From NCBI GenBank assembly GCA_913030825.1, contig CAJWCU010000005.1, positions 124,001 to 188,000 of the forward strand: 64,000 bases of DNA, read 5' to 3'. The notes beneath the pieces are model-generated. The model saw nothing but the letters and a program-made list of their open reading frames with translations. It made no database searches and was not told where the DNA came from. The stretch is from an uncultured Rhodospirillaceae bacterium. Its GTDB lineage: Bacteria > Pseudomonadota > Alphaproteobacteria > Rhodospirillales > Casp-alpha2. The stretch's first letter is position 1; every line of letters starts with the position of its first letter. Shown here piece after piece: positions 31,709-41,917 of this stretch. Made by a program: the position numbers and the translations under genes.

Positions 31709-33451
31709 TTACTTCTTGGCGACGACGCTTTGCGGATTGAGGTTGCCGATCCGGCCGCTTTCCGTGCCGGCTTTTTCGTCGATGACCGCGTTGACCAGGG
31801 TCGGCTTGCCCGACTTGAGGGCTTCGGTCACGGCGTGCAGAAGTTCGTCCGGCGAGGTGGCGTTGACGCCGACGCCGCCGAAGGCTTCCATCATCGTGTC
31901 GTAACGCGCGTCCTTGACGAACACGGTCGGCGCCACATCCGCGCCACCCGTCGGGTTGACGTCGGTGCCGCGGTAAATACCGCCGTTGTTGAACACGACG
32001 ACACAGACCGGCAGGTCGTAGCGGCAGATCGTTTCAATCTCCATGCCCGAGAAGCCGAAGGCCGAGTCGCCTTCGATGCAGAGAACCGGATGGCCCGTTT
32101 CCACGGCGGCGCCGATGGCCTGGCCCATGCCGATGCCCATGACGCCCCAGGTGCCGACGTCCAGGCGCTTGCGCGGCTTGAACATGTCGATGATCGAGCG
32201 GGCGAAATCCAACGTGTTGGCGCCTTCGTTCACCAGGATCATTTCCGGGTTGTCGGCGACGACCTTTTTCAGGGCGCCCAAGGCACCGTGATAATCCATC
32301 GGCACGTTGTTGTTCTGCAGACGCGGGGCCATTTTCTCGACGTTGGCATCGCGCTTAGCCTTGACCGCGTCGGTCCAGGCGGCCGGCGGGGCCTTCCAAT
32401 CGCCGCCCATGCCGTCGAGCAGCGCCTTCACGCAGGAGGCGATGTCGCCGACCAGCGGCGCCGCGATCTCGACGTTGGAATCCATTTCCTTGGGCTCGAT
32501 ATCGATATGGACGAACTTCTTCGGCGCCGTGCCCCATTGCTTGCCCTTGCCGTGGCTGAGCAGCCAGTTGAGACGGGCGCCGATCATCAGGACCGCGTCC
32601 GATTCCTTCAGCACCAGGGAGCGTGCGGCACCGGCGTATTGGTCGTGGGTGTCCGGCAGCAGGCCCTTGGCCATGCTCATGGCGATGTAGGGGATGCCCG
32701 ATTTCTCGACCAGTTCCTTGATGGCGTCGTCGGCCTGGGCGTAGGCAGCGCCCTTGCCCAGAATGATCAGCGGCTTTTCCGCCGACTTCAAAACGTCGAG
32801 CGCGCGGGCGACGGCGTCCGGGGCGGGCAGCTGCGCCGGGGCCGGGTCGATGACCTTGACCAGGGACGCGGCACCGGCGGCGGCCTCCATCGTCTGACCC
32901 AGAAGGGCCGCTGGAATGTCCAGGTAGACCCCGCCCGGGCGGCCCGAAACGGCCGCGCGGATGGCGCGGGCGACGGCGATGCCGATGTCTTCGGCGTGCA
33001 GCACGCGGTAGGCGGCCTTACACAGCGGCTTGGCGACGGCGAGCTGATCCATTTCCTCGTAGTCGCCCTGCATCAGGTCGACGATTTCCCGTTCGGACGA
33101 CCCGGACATCAGGATCATCGGGTAGCAGTTGGTCGTGGCATGGGCCAGGGCCGTCAGGCCGTTGAGGAAGCCCGGCGCCGACACGGTCAGGCAAACGCCC
33201 GGTTTCTTGGTGAGGTAGCCTGCGATGGCGGCGGCGTAACCGGCGTGCTGCTCATGGCGGAACGACAACACCCGCATGCCTTCGGCCTGCATCATGCGGC
33301 CCAGGTCGGTGATCGGAATCCCCGGCACGTTGTAGATGGTGTTGATGTCGTTGAGTTTCAGCGCATCGATGATCAGGTGAAAGCCGTCGGTCAGGTCCAC
33401 CGCTTCCGCGTCGTTGGTTTCCTGGCCCATGTTGGCCGCCGTTTCGCCCAT
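31709..33451 (-). CDS. oxc: Oxalyl-CoA decarboxylase
   Basis: ThDP enzyme: [86 protein letters not shown]. Confidence 0.96.
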   Translation of the reverse strand: MGETAANMGQETNDAEAVDLTDGFHLIIDALKLNDINTIYNVPGIPITDLGRMMQAEGMRVLSFRHEQHAGYAAAIAGYLTKKPGVCLTVSAPGFLNGLTALAHATTNCYPMILMSGSSEREIVDLMQGDYEEMDQLAVAKPLCKAAYRVLHAEDIGIAVARAIRAAVSGRPGGVYLDIPAALLGQTMEAAAGAASLVKVIDPAPAQLPAPDAVARALDVLKSAEKPLIILGKGAAYAQADDAIKELVEKSGIPYIAMSMAKGLLPDTHDQYAGAARSLVLKESDAVLMIGARLNWLLSHGKGKQWGTAPKKFVHIDIEPKEMDSNVEIAAPLVGDIASCVKALLDGMGGDWKAPPAAWTDAVKAKRDANVEKMAPRLQNNNVPMDYHGALGALKKVVADNPEMILVNEGANTLDFARSIIDMFKPRKRLDVGTWGVMGIGMGQAIGAAVETGHPVLCIEGDSAFGFSGMEIETICRYDLPVCVVVFNNGGIYRGTDVNPTGGADVAPTVFVKDARYDTMMEAFGGVGVNATSPDELLHAVTEALKSGKPTLVNAVIDEKAGTESGRIGNLNPQSVVAKK

Positions 33452-33531
33452 TCCTCGGTACTCCCTTTCGTTTTTTCTAAGGACCTGTTCCCTGCTCCCC
33501 GCCGCTGCGAGCCGGCGGGCGCATCGAAGAA

Positions 33532-34260
33532 TCAGTCCAGATAGTCCACGTATTTTTCGACATGCCGGGCCAGGTTCATGGAATGCTCCCGGACCAGACG
33601 TTCAGCAAGTTCGGCGTCCCGGTTTTCGAGCGCCTCGATGATATGCATGTGGTCGATCACCGACCGCCGCGCCCGGTCGGCCTCGCCGATGGTGCGGGCC
33701 CGGATCGAGCGCATGTGAATGAAGAGGTTGTCGGCCATTTCCTGGATCAACTGGCAGCCGCCGAGCCGCAGGATCGCCTGATGGAACCGAATGTTCTTCG
33801 ACGAATACTCGTCGATATGGGCCTTGGCTTCCTCGCTCTCGACCTCGGCGAACAGCGTGCGCAGACCTGCGATCTCCTCGTCGGAGGCGACTTCCGTTGC
33901 GAGCCGTGCCGCCATGCTTTCCAGCGCCGCCCAGACGGTGATCATTTCCATGATCTCGCGCTTGGTCTTGCGGACGATAAACACGCCCTTGCGCGGCACG
34001 ATGTGGACCAGGCCTTCCTGCTCCAAACGGGCAAGCGCCTCGCGGATCGGGGTGCGGCTGATTTCCAACTGTTCGGAGAGCTTGCGTTCGTCGAGGCGCA
34101 GTTCCGCGTCCTCGGCGTAGATGTTCATGGAGGTGATCGCCTGTTTCAAGGAATCGTAGATGCGGTCCTTGAGTGAAAAATTGGCGTCGATCGGCTGCAC
34201 GACCAGACCGGACGAGCCGGCGGCGTCGGTTTCAGCGATGGTTTCGGCTTCTCTTTCCAT
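33532..34260 (-). CDS. GntR-family transcriptional regulator, FadR/FCD subfamily
   Basis: [42 protein letters not shown] wHTH plus helical C-terminal domain. Start at MEREAET. Confidence 0.9.
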   Translation of the reverse strand: MEREAETIAETDAAGSSGLVVQPIDANFSLKDRIYDSLKQAITSMNIYAEDAELRLDERKLSEQLEISRTPIREALARLEQEGLVHIVPRKGVFIVRKTKREIMEMITVWAALESMAARLATEVASDEEIAGLRTLFAEVESEEAKAHIDEYSSKNIRFHQAILRLGGCQLIQEMADNLFIHMRSIRARTIGEADRARRSVIDHMHIIEALENRDAELAERLVREHSMNLARHVEKYVDYLD

Positions 34261-34427
34261 GACCCTGCTTTCAAGTCGTCCCGGCCCGAGACATCCGTAT
34301 TCCGGAGTTTGTCTCTGCCGGGATGCCCCCGTTGATCCCCCCGTGTTGATCTCTATGCCGGCGTCGTTGCGGGCCGCTTTCCGCCGATGGTCGGCGGCAT
34401 GGCTCGTGGGTATAGCTTCTTTCTCCG

Positions 34428-34437
34428 TGGTATACAA
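34428..34437. promoter_or_regulatory. GTATAC-centred palindromic operator-like site (TGGTATACAA) upstream of gntR
   Basis: Shares core with sites at 37975, 26551, 14776, 58043. Confidence 0.45.
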
Positions 34438-34548
34438 TACACCAGAACCCACAAAACCGGCATTTCAGACCGTCCGTCGAACCTCCTTCGCCGCCTTGCG
34501 CCGCCGGGCCGATCGCACCGGCCCTCGGCGGCATGGCGACCTGTCACG

Positions 34549-36069
34549 TCATCCCGCGGCCTGCTTGGTGCTGCGGACATATTTGCGCCAGACGAATTGG
34601 ATCGCCGGCAAGAACAGAAGCACCAGGGCGATGATGGTGATCGGGCCGGCGATCGGCCGGTTGACGAACACCATGGCATCGCCGCCGGAAATCAACAGGG
34701 ACTGGCGCAGCGCCGGTTCCGCGATGGGGCCGAGCACGATCGCCAACACCGCCGGGGCCACCGGATAGTCCAGTTTACGCATCAAATAGCCGCCGACGCC
34801 CAGGATCAGCATCAGCCAGACGTCGAACATCCGTTCGGTCGAGGCATATCCGCCGACCATCGACAGCACGAAGATCAGCGGCGCCAGAATGGTGAACGGC
34901 GTGCGCAGGAACCACAGGAACAGTGGAATGAACGCGATGTTGATGATCACCGCGAAAAGGTTCGCCGCGTAAAGCGAAGCGATCAGACCCCAGACGAAAT
35001 CGGTTTCCGTGACGAACAGCCGCGGCCCCGGCTGCAGCCCCCAGATGACCATACCGCCCAGCAACACGGCCGTGGTCGGCGAGCCGGGAATGCCCAGCGT
35101 CAGCATCGGCAGCATGGAGCCGGTGGAGGCCGCGTTGTTGGCGGCTTCCGGCGCGACGACGCCCTCGACCGCGCCCTTGCCGAACCGCGATGGGTCCTTG
35201 GCCGTCATCTTGGCGACGCCGTAAGCCATCAACGAGCCCGGCGTGGCCCCCGCCGCCGGCAGAATGCCGACGAAGAAGCCCAAACCCGATCCCATCAGCC
35301 AGGCCTTCCAGGTGCCCCAAATGATCTTCAGATTGGACATCGTGCGGTCCCAGGTGATCGTCGCCTTGGACATCATGGTCTCGCCGCGGCTGACCTCGAT
35401 GGTCCACATCATCTCACCGATGCCGTAGATCCCGATGGCCAGAACCAGGAAGTTGATCTTGGACTGGAAGCCGATCAGATCGAACAGGACCAGGCGCGGT
35501 TCGCCCGAAATAATGTCAAAGCCGATCGCCGACATGACCATACCGATACAGATCGAAAAGATCGTCTTGGCGATATCGTCGCCGGACAGGCCGACGAAGG
35601 TCGCGAAAGCCAGGATCATCAGCGCGAAGATTTCCGGATCGCCGAAATCCAGGGCGACCGAGGCCAAGGGCGGCGCGAACAGGGTGAACAGGATGACCGA
35701 GATCGTCCCGCCGGCGAAGGACGCCAGGGCGGCGGCGATCAACGCCTTGTCGGCCTCGCCCTGCATGGCCAGCGGCCGCCCGTCGAAGGTCGTCGCGACC
35801 GCCGTCGAGGCGCCGGGAATACCCAGCATGATCGACGAAATCGCCCCGCCGTACATGGCCCCGTAATAAAGGGCGGCCAGGAACATGATGGCCGAGGCCG
35901 GCGGCACCAGGAAGGTCATGGGCAGCAGGATCGCCACCCCGTTGACGGAGCCCAGGCCGGGCATGGCGCCGACGAACAGGCCGACGACGACCCCCAGCAC
36001 GATCAGACCGAGGTTGAGCGGTTCGAACGCGACCAGAAACCCATCTGATAAAAGACCGAGAAGTTCCAT
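34549..36069 (-). CDS. Tripartite tricarboxylate transporter large membrane subunit TctA
   Basis: VGLFVGAMPGLGSVNGVAILLPMTF, MLGIPGASTAVATTFDGRPLAMQGEA: TctA signatures. Confidence 0.95.
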   Translation of the reverse strand: MELLGLLSDGFLVAFEPLNLGLIVLGVVVGLFVGAMPGLGSVNGVAILLPMTFLVPPASAIMFLAALYYGAMYGGAISSIMLGIPGASTAVATTFDGRPLAMQGEADKALIAAALASFAGGTISVILFTLFAPPLASVALDFGDPEIFALMILAFATFVGLSGDDIAKTIFSICIGMVMSAIGFDIISGEPRLVLFDLIGFQSKINFLVLAIGIYGIGEMMWTIEVSRGETMMSKATITWDRTMSNLKIIWGTWKAWLMGSGLGFFVGILPAAGATPGSLMAYGVAKMTAKDPSRFGKGAVEGVVAPEAANNAASTGSMLPMLTLGIPGSPTTAVLLGGMVIWGLQPGPRLFVTETDFVWGLIASLYAANLFAVIINIAFIPLFLWFLRTPFTILAPLIFVLSMVGGYASTERMFDVWLMLILGVGGYLMRKLDYPVAPAVLAIVLGPIAEPALRQSLLISGGDAMVFVNRPIAGPITIIALVLLFLPAIQFVWRKYVRSTKQAAG

Positions 36070-36207
36070 GTTTCTTTACTTCGTTTCCCCGGACGGCACC
36101 GGACCTTGCCGGCGGCGCCGTCTTGTTTTCTGGTTCCTGGTCTTTTGTAGACCAGGGATTATGCCACTCGCCTCCCGCCGGGCGGAAAGGCGCCCCCGGA
36201 TACGGCC

Positions 36208-36705
36208 CTAAAGGAAGATGTCGTAAAGCGGGATGTAGAGGGGGTCCATCAACCCCGTCGGCAGGAATTTGCGCAAGGCGATGTCGAAGAACAGGAAGGT
36301 GACGACCGGCGTCGGCACGGCGATACCCAAGGTCACCTTCCAGGAATGCCCGCCGAGAAAGCGGATGTAATAAATCAGGAAGACCGCCGCCGCGAGATGC
36401 ATGCCGATGATTTCGACCAAGCCGATCATGCCGGTCACCCCGCCGCCGACCAGGATGAACATCTTCATGGCGTAGGAGTCGAGGTAGGGCTCTTCCGATT
36501 GAGACGGCGGGCTGGAGCGGCGGAACCAGTTGATCGCGACCCAAATCGTGGAGCCGAACATGCAGGCCGCCAGCCAGAAGGGCCAGAACCCGCCTCCGGG
36601 CCCTTCGCCTGGGATCCAGCCGATCGGCAACTCCATGCTCTTGAACATGAGGTAAAGAGAGAGGCCCGCCATCAGGGCAGCAGTGATGATTTCAGCACGA
36701 CGCAT
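36208..36705 (-). CDS. Tripartite tricarboxylate transporter small membrane subunit TctB
   Basis: 165 aa, 4-TM pattern; position between tctC and tctA. Confidence 0.85.
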   Translation of the reverse strand: MRRAEIITAALMAGLSLYLMFKSMELPIGWIPGEGPGGGFWPFWLAACMFGSTIWVAINWFRRSSPPSQSEEPYLDSYAMKMFILVGGGVTGMIGLVEIIGMHLAAAVFLIYYIRFLGGHSWKVTLGIAVPTPVVTFLFFDIALRKFLPTGLMDPLYIPLYDIFL

Positions 36706-36764
36706 GACGACGGAACCTCCCCTTTATCGTGAGTTCGTCTTGGTTACGTGGGGTCGAGACGGAC

Positions 36765-37754
36765 TTAGCCTTTGATCGCGCCCATCTTGATCAGCATCTT
36801 GCGATGCACTTCGTTCTCACGCTTCCAATAGGCCATCAGCGCGTCGCCCTGAAGAAGCTCGCCCTGCAGGCTCTTCTTCTTCATGTAGGTCTGCCATTCC
36901 GGCGTATCGTAGACCTTTTTGAACACGCCCTGATAGAAAGCCTGAGCGTCGGCGCTCATGCCGGGCGCACCGACGACGGAGCGCTGCATGTAATAGACGA
37001 AGTCCTTACCCAGTTCCTTGAACGTCGGCGCATCCTTGAACAGCGGCAAACGTTCGTCCGTGAAGGCCGCCAGCGCCACCGTCTTGCCGGCTTCGTAGAA
37101 GCCGAGCTGTTCGGACGGGTTGTTGACGGTCGAATTGGCGTGGTTGCCGGCCAACTGCTTGGCCACCTTGCCGCCGCCCTTGTAGGGGACGTACTTCATG
37201 TTCAAGCCATAGGCCGCGTTCAGGAAGTCGGTCAGCAGGTTGTCTTCGGACGCCTTGCCGGTGCCGGCCATGATCCACTTGTTGCCGGCGGCCTTGGCGG
37301 CGGCGACGAACTCGTCGACGTTCTTGATGCCGGAATCCTTATTAACCCACAGCAGGAAGGTGTCTTCGGCCATCCGCGCGATCGGCGCGAAGGTCAACGG
37401 ATCGACACCCAGACGCGGCTGGCGCATCGGCGTGGTGTAGAAGGAATTCAGGGTGACCATGATGGCATGGTCGGCGTCCTTGTGGTTCTTCATGTAAACC
37501 AGCGCCTCGGCGCCGGAACCGCCGGGCTTGTTGATCGGCGTCACCGGCTTCGACGACAGCTTGTGCTTTTCGATGATCGACTGAATCAGCCGGGCAAGCT
37601 TATCGGCGCCCCCGCCTTTGCCCGCCATCACGACGAATTGGATCGGCTTTACCGGCTCCCACGCCAGGGCAGTCTTGCCCGTCACGGCCGTGAACCCGGT
37701 CACCAGGCCGGCGGCGATGCCGACGCCCAGCAGTTTTCTGAAGATAGTCTTCAT
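36765..37754 (-). CDS. Tripartite tricarboxylate transporter substrate-binding protein TctC/Bug family
   Basis: Signal peptide; PIQFVVMAGKGGGADKLARLIQSI, VTPINKPGGSGAEALVYMKNHK. Confidence 0.9.
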   Translation of the reverse strand: MKTIFRKLLGVGIAAGLVTGFTAVTGKTALAWEPVKPIQFVVMAGKGGGADKLARLIQSIIEKHKLSSKPVTPINKPGGSGAEALVYMKNHKDADHAIMVTLNSFYTTPMRQPRLGVDPLTFAPIARMAEDTFLLWVNKDSGIKNVDEFVAAAKAAGNKWIMAGTGKASEDNLLTDFLNAAYGLNMKYVPYKGGGKVAKQLAGNHANSTVNNPSEQLGFYEAGKTVALAAFTDERLPLFKDAPTFKELGKDFVYYMQRSVVGAPGMSADAQAFYQGVFKKVYDTPEWQTYMKKKSLQGELLQGDALMAYWKRENEVHRKMLIKMGAIKG

Positions 37755-37974
37755 GGGTGTCCTCCCAGTTGATGTTAGCGCCTAAGGCGCCCGCCATCTG
37801 AATAGGCGACGGCGAACTGCCGTTACATGTCGTCCCCTGACGCCTATCGAGTCTTTTTCTTGGGGAGTCTTTTTATGGGAGGGCGGTTGGGTCGGACGGT
37901 CCTGTCAATACTTTGGTCTGTTAGTTCCCAAAAGTCGCGGCAACTGCCACGGCCGTTTTCGGCTCATTGGCATC

Positions 37975-37984
37975 TGGTATACCA
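37975..37984. promoter_or_regulatory. Perfect palindrome TGGTATACCA upstream of tctC
   Basis: catctggtataccactgc; intergenic; same core as the site upstream of gntR. Confidence 0.5.
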
Positions 37985-38090
37985 CTGCAAAAATAAGAAC
38001 ATCCCGCCTGAAAAAGATCAACGGTTTTTTTCTCGGCGGCCGGGGGTAGACGCTCCAAAAACCCGGCTGCGACCCGATCCAGGCAAGCGA

Positions 38091-38420
38091 TCAGGTTGGC
38101 TGCCCCTTGATCGGCGGCGCCATGGTTTCCCAATTCTCACCCGCGGTCAGAACGCAGGTCCGCCCCCGCGGATTGGTGACGATGATCGTCCAGGATCCGG
38201 TTTCGGAAACGAAGACCTCGAGAATACCGCCGTCGGCATCCACGCCGAGGGAACGGGGTTCTTCCGAAAATCGCTGCGACAGACTGCTCGCGATCTCGGA
38301 CCGGTCGCCGCAGATCGATCCGGCGGCGGCCGCCGGTATCGGCGCAATCTGTGAAACGGCGAACAAAAGACCCGCGGTGAGCAGTAAAGAACGGACCATT
38401 TTTCCTGACCTCCGGTTCAT
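38091..38420 (-). CDS. Small exported hypothetical protein
   Basis: Signal peptide-like N-terminus (LLLTAGLLFAVSQIAPIPAAAAG), then short domain SWTIIVTNPRGRTCVLTAGENWE. Confidence 0.7.
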   Translation of the reverse strand: MNRRSGKMVRSLLLTAGLLFAVSQIAPIPAAAAGSICGDRSEIASSLSQRFSEEPRSLGVDADGGILEVFVSETGSWTIIVTNPRGRTCVLTAGENWETMAPPIKGQPT

Positions 38421-38429
38421 TTACATGGC

Positions 38430-38650
38430 AAATTTCATCTAATAAAATACGCACTACGTGCGAATCATTAGATTAAATTACGACAAGTCATAATTAACCA
38501 ATGAATTATTTTGATTTGTAACATTATAATTTAAAATTATTTGATGTTTTTGTAATTTATTACTTATATATAAAATCATATTTTCTTGTCATAATTTACC
38601 AAATACCATAAATATAAAAATACGTAAAGTTACCTTAGTCAAACAGTCAT
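38430..38650. other. Strongly AT-rich intergenic island with hairpin at its left end
   Basis: About 220 bp of near-continuous A/T runs in a GC-rich window; TCTAAT..CGCAC-TAC-GTGCG..ATTAGA inverted repeat at 38438-38472. Confidence 0.85.
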
Positions 38651-38761
38651 CATAATGAAATCATACGTCCGGACAGGCGCGGCCATGCACGGCGACCGGC
38701 CCGCAGGCATGCAGGCCGTCACAACAGCGGAACAAAAAAGAATAAAGTGAGGAGTTCGGCG

Positions 38762-39481
38762 TTAGGCGAACACGTAGCGGCGCAACGTCTCGAAGGGGGC
38801 CCCGGGGCTTTGTTCCCGCGACAGGGCGACACCGCCGACGAAGAGCGGGCCGGACAGCGCCTCGGCGAACATCGGCGCCAGCACATCCAGGAATCGCACC
38901 GCCGCATCGCCCGCCAAACGCCCGGTCAGGGTCATGTGAAAGCGGAACTCGTCCAGCACATAAGGATAACCCCAGGCCGTCAGGTTCGCCTCCTGACGCG
39001 GCGTCAGACCACGCAGGCGACGACGATCCAGGTCGGCCGGGTCCGGTGGGTGGCGAAAGGCTTCGAAGTCCCGCACGCAGTCGGCGGCAAGGGCGTTCAA
39101 ATCAGACGACGGCGCGACCGGGCAAAGAGCGAGAAACCCGTCGAGCACCTTGAGCCGCAATTCGGCGACAGAGAACGCCCGGCGTTCGGCGGCGAAGCGC
39201 GCGAGCGCGCCGTCCAGGTCCGCCAGGTCACAACCGTCGACTAGCCGGAACGGCGGTTTCAAGGTCGCATGAAATCCATAACGGCGAGGCTCCGCCGTCG
39301 CCGCCGCCCACTCGGTTTCCGAGATGGACCCAAGGTCCGCCGTGGGTGCGCGGACATTCCCGCCGGGCCGATCCGCATCCCGCCCGAGCCAACGGCACCC
39401 GGCCCGCCAGAGCGGGGAGTCAGCCGGCGGCAGGAAATAGACGGCGAAGCGTTCACCGACGGGGTGGGGTGGGTGCGTCAT
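38762..39481 (-). CDS. DUF1045 / 2H phosphoesterase-like protein of phosphonate loci
   Basis: Two H-x-T motifs (YGFHATLKPPF, FRFHMTLTG); adjacent to phnL. Confidence 0.88.
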   Translation of the reverse strand: MTHPPHPVGERFAVYFLPPADSPLWRAGCRWLGRDADRPGGNVRAPTADLGSISETEWAAATAEPRRYGFHATLKPPFRLVDGCDLADLDGALARFAAERRAFSVAELRLKVLDGFLALCPVAPSSDLNALAADCVRDFEAFRHPPDPADLDRRRLRGLTPRQEANLTAWGYPYVLDEFRFHMTLTGRLAGDAAVRFLDVLAPMFAEALSGPLFVGGVALSREQSPGAPFETLRRYVFA

Positions 39482-39504
39482 GATGCGTTGAACCGGAACC
39501 GTAT

Positions 39505-40215
39505 TCAGGCCGCCGCGCCCGCGGGCGTCAATTCGACGATGCGGGTCGCCGCCGTTTCGCGCACGGCGGCGTCGTGAAAGATACCGACGACGGCGGCGCC
39601 TCGGTCGACGGCGGCGCGGATCTGGTCGATCACCACGTCGCGGTTCGCATGGTCGAGCGAGGCCGTGGGCTCATCGACCAGCAACACCGGATAATCCATG
39701 ACGAAGCCGCGCGCCAAGTTGACCCGTTGCTGTTCACCGCCGGAAAACGTTGCGGGTGCCAGCGACCAAAGACGTTCGGGGATGTTGAAGCGGGCCAGCA
39801 TTTCACCGGCCCGCGCCTCGGCCTCATCCGCGCGGATGCCGACGGCACGCAACGGCTCCGCCACGACCTGCAGCGCCGGGACCCGTGGAATAACCCGCAG
39901 GAACTGTGAGACATATCCCATGGTATGGCGGCGCAATTCGATGATCTCGTGGGGTGCTGCCTTGGCGATATCGGTCACCCCACCCCCGTGGCGGACCAGG
40001 ATACGTCCGGTCGAACACAGATAGTTGCCGTAGATCAGGCGGATCAACGAGCTTTTGCCCGTGCCCGACGGCCCATGCAAGGCGACGGATTCACCCGCGA
40101 AGACATCCAGATCAATGCCCCGGAACACATCCAATTCGATGCCGCCCTGATTGTGCAGGACGAAGGACTTGGCGACGCCTTCCAGGCGGATCACCGGCGC
40201 GTCATCGTCGTTCAT
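39505..40215 (-). CDS. phnL: C-P lyase ABC-type ATPase PhnL
   Basis: LHNQGGIELDVFRGIDLDVFAGESVALHGPSGTGKSSLIRLIYGNYLCSTGRILVRH; FSGGEQQRVNLARGF. ATG at 40215. Confidence 0.95.
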   Translation of the reverse strand: MNDDDAPVIRLEGVAKSFVLHNQGGIELDVFRGIDLDVFAGESVALHGPSGTGKSSLIRLIYGNYLCSTGRILVRHGGGVTDIAKAAPHEIIELRRHTMGYVSQFLRVIPRVPALQVVAEPLRAVGIRADEAEARAGEMLARFNIPERLWSLAPATFSGGEQQRVNLARGFVMDYPVLLVDEPTASLDHANRDVVIDQIRAAVDRGAAVVGIFHDAAVRETAATRIVELTPAGAAA

Positions 40216-40229
40216 GGCGTCCACCCCCG

Positions 40230-41033
40230 TCATGTCTGCAACACCGACGAGACCAGCAACTGCGTATAGGCGTGTTGCGGGTCGTCCAACACCTGATCGG
40301 TCAGGCCCTGTTCCACCACCTCGCCCCGGCGCATGACCATCAGGCGGTGCGACAACAGGCGCGCCACGGCCAGATCGTGGGTCACGATCACCGCCGACAG
40401 GCCCAGATCGTTGGTCAGGCCGCGCAATAAGTCGAGCAGCCGCGCCTGAACCGATACGTCGAGACCGCCGGTCGGCTCGTCCATGAAGACCAGACGCGGG
40501 CCCGAAACCAGATTGCGGGCGATCTGCACCCGCTGCTGCATGCCGCCGGAAAACTGCGTCGGCAGATCGTCGATGCGGCCCAGGTCCATTTCCACCCGGC
40601 CGAGCCAGTCGGTCACCTGCTCGCGGATCGCGCCATAGTGCCGCGCCCCCACGGCCATCAGGCGTTCGCCCACGTTGGCCCCGGCGCTGACACCCATGCG
40701 CAGGCCGTCGCGCGGGTTTTGATGAACGAAGCCCCAGTCCGTGCGCATCAGCATCCGGCGTTCGGCCTCGCCCATGGCGTAGACGTCCGCCGTCTCGCCG
40801 GTGCGCAGGAGGTAATTCAGCGCCCCCGCCGCCGGAATGAACCGCGCCGACAGGCAATTGAGCAGCGTCGTCTTGCCCGATCCGCTTTCGCCGACAACGC
40901 CCAGCACTTCGCCGGGCCAGAGGTCCAGCGTCACGTCGCGGCAGCCGATACGGTCACCATAGGAATGGGAAATGCCGGTCGCGGTCAGCAGCGGGCCGTC
41001 GTCGCGGGCCTCCTGAGCGGACATGGTGGTCAT
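40230..41033 (-). CDS. phnK: C-P lyase ABC-type ATPase PhnK
   Basis: VVGESGSGKTTLLNCLS, FVHQNPRDGLRMGVSAGANVGERLMAVGARHYG, FSGGMQQRVQIARNL. Confidence 0.95.
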   Translation of the reverse strand: MTTMSAQEARDDGPLLTATGISHSYGDRIGCRDVTLDLWPGEVLGVVGESGSGKTTLLNCLSARFIPAAGALNYLLRTGETADVYAMGEAERRMLMRTDWGFVHQNPRDGLRMGVSAGANVGERLMAVGARHYGAIREQVTDWLGRVEMDLGRIDDLPTQFSGGMQQRVQIARNLVSGPRLVFMDEPTGGLDVSVQARLLDLLRGLTNDLGLSAVIVTHDLAVARLLSHRLMVMRRGEVVEQGLTDQVLDDPQHAYTQLLVSSVLQT

Positions 41034-41917
41034 GTGCTCTCCTCCGGCCCGCCCGGCCCCTTGTGACCGGCGACGACCCGGCGCCCGCAATGGTCAGTAT
41101 CGGAACAGATGTACATGGAGCCGCCCTGATCGTCGGTGATGACTTCGTCCAGGAAGCTTTCACCGTCGCCGCAGATGGCGCAGACGGCGCCCCAGGTCTG
41201 GACCTGAAACGGATGGTCCTCGAAATCCAGGCTTTCGACCCGGGTGTAGGGCGGGATGGCGTAGATGCGTTTTTCGCGACCGGCGCCGAACAACTGCAGC
41301 GCCCCCATCTCGTGCATTTTCGGGTTGTCGAACTTGGGGATCGGCGACGGCGACATCAGATAGCGGCCGTTGATCAGCACCGGGTAGTCGTAGGACGTCT
41401 CGATATGGCCGTACTTGGCGATATCCTCGTAAAGCTTCACATGCATGACGCCATAATCGGCGAGGCCGTGCATCTTGCGAGTTTCGGTCTCCCGCGCCTC
41501 CAGCCAACGCAGCGGCTCCGGGATCGGTACCTGATAGACGATGATCTGATCGTCCCGCAGATTCATTTCGGGGATGCGGTGACGGGTCTGAATGACCGTG
41601 GCGTCTTCCGTCTTTTCGGTCGTCGCGATGCCTGCCGTGCGGGCGAAGAAACGGCGGATGGAAACAGCATTGGTGGTGTCGTCCGCCCCCTGGTCGATCA
41701 CCTTCAGCACGTCCGCAAGACCGATGATCGAGGCCGTGACCTGAATCCCGCCGGTGCCCCAGCCGTAGGGCAGCGGCATCTCGCGCGAACCGAAGGGCAC
41801 CTGATGACCCGGGATGGCGACCGCCTTCAGGATCGCGCGGCGAACCATCCGCTTCGTCTGTTCATCCAGATAGGCGAAGTTGTAGCCGCTGTCTTGCGCG
41901 GTCGCGGGGGCGGTCAT
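41030..41917 (-). CDS. phnJ: Alpha-D-ribose 1-methylphosphonate 5-phosphate C-P lyase PhnJ
   Basis: YNFAYLDEQTKRMVRRAILKAVAIPGHQVPFGSREMPLPYGWGTGGIQVTAS; C-terminal Cys cluster CAICGDGESFLDE...CSDTDHCGRR. Confidence 0.97.
   Translation of the reverse strand: MTAPATAQDSGYNFAYLDEQTKRMVRRAILKAVAIPGHQVPFGSREMPLPYGWGTGGIQVTASIIGLADVLKVIDQGADDTTNAVSIRRFFARTAGIATTEKTEDATVIQTRHRIPEMNLRDDQIIVYQVPIPEPLRWLEARETETRKMHGLADYGVMHVKLYEDIAKYGHIETSYDYPVLINGRYLMSPSPIPKFDNPKMHEMGALQLFGAGREKRIYAIPPYTRVESLDFEDHPFQVQTWGAVCAICGDGESFLDEVITDDQGGSMYICSDTDHCGRRVVAGHKGPGGPEEST

Noticed and set aside
31730-33544. 604-aa plus-strand ORF
   Set aside because: Antisense to oxc; shadow ORF.
34387-36048. 553-aa plus-strand ORF
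   Set aside because: Antisense to tctA; D/R/Q/H-rich shadow translation.
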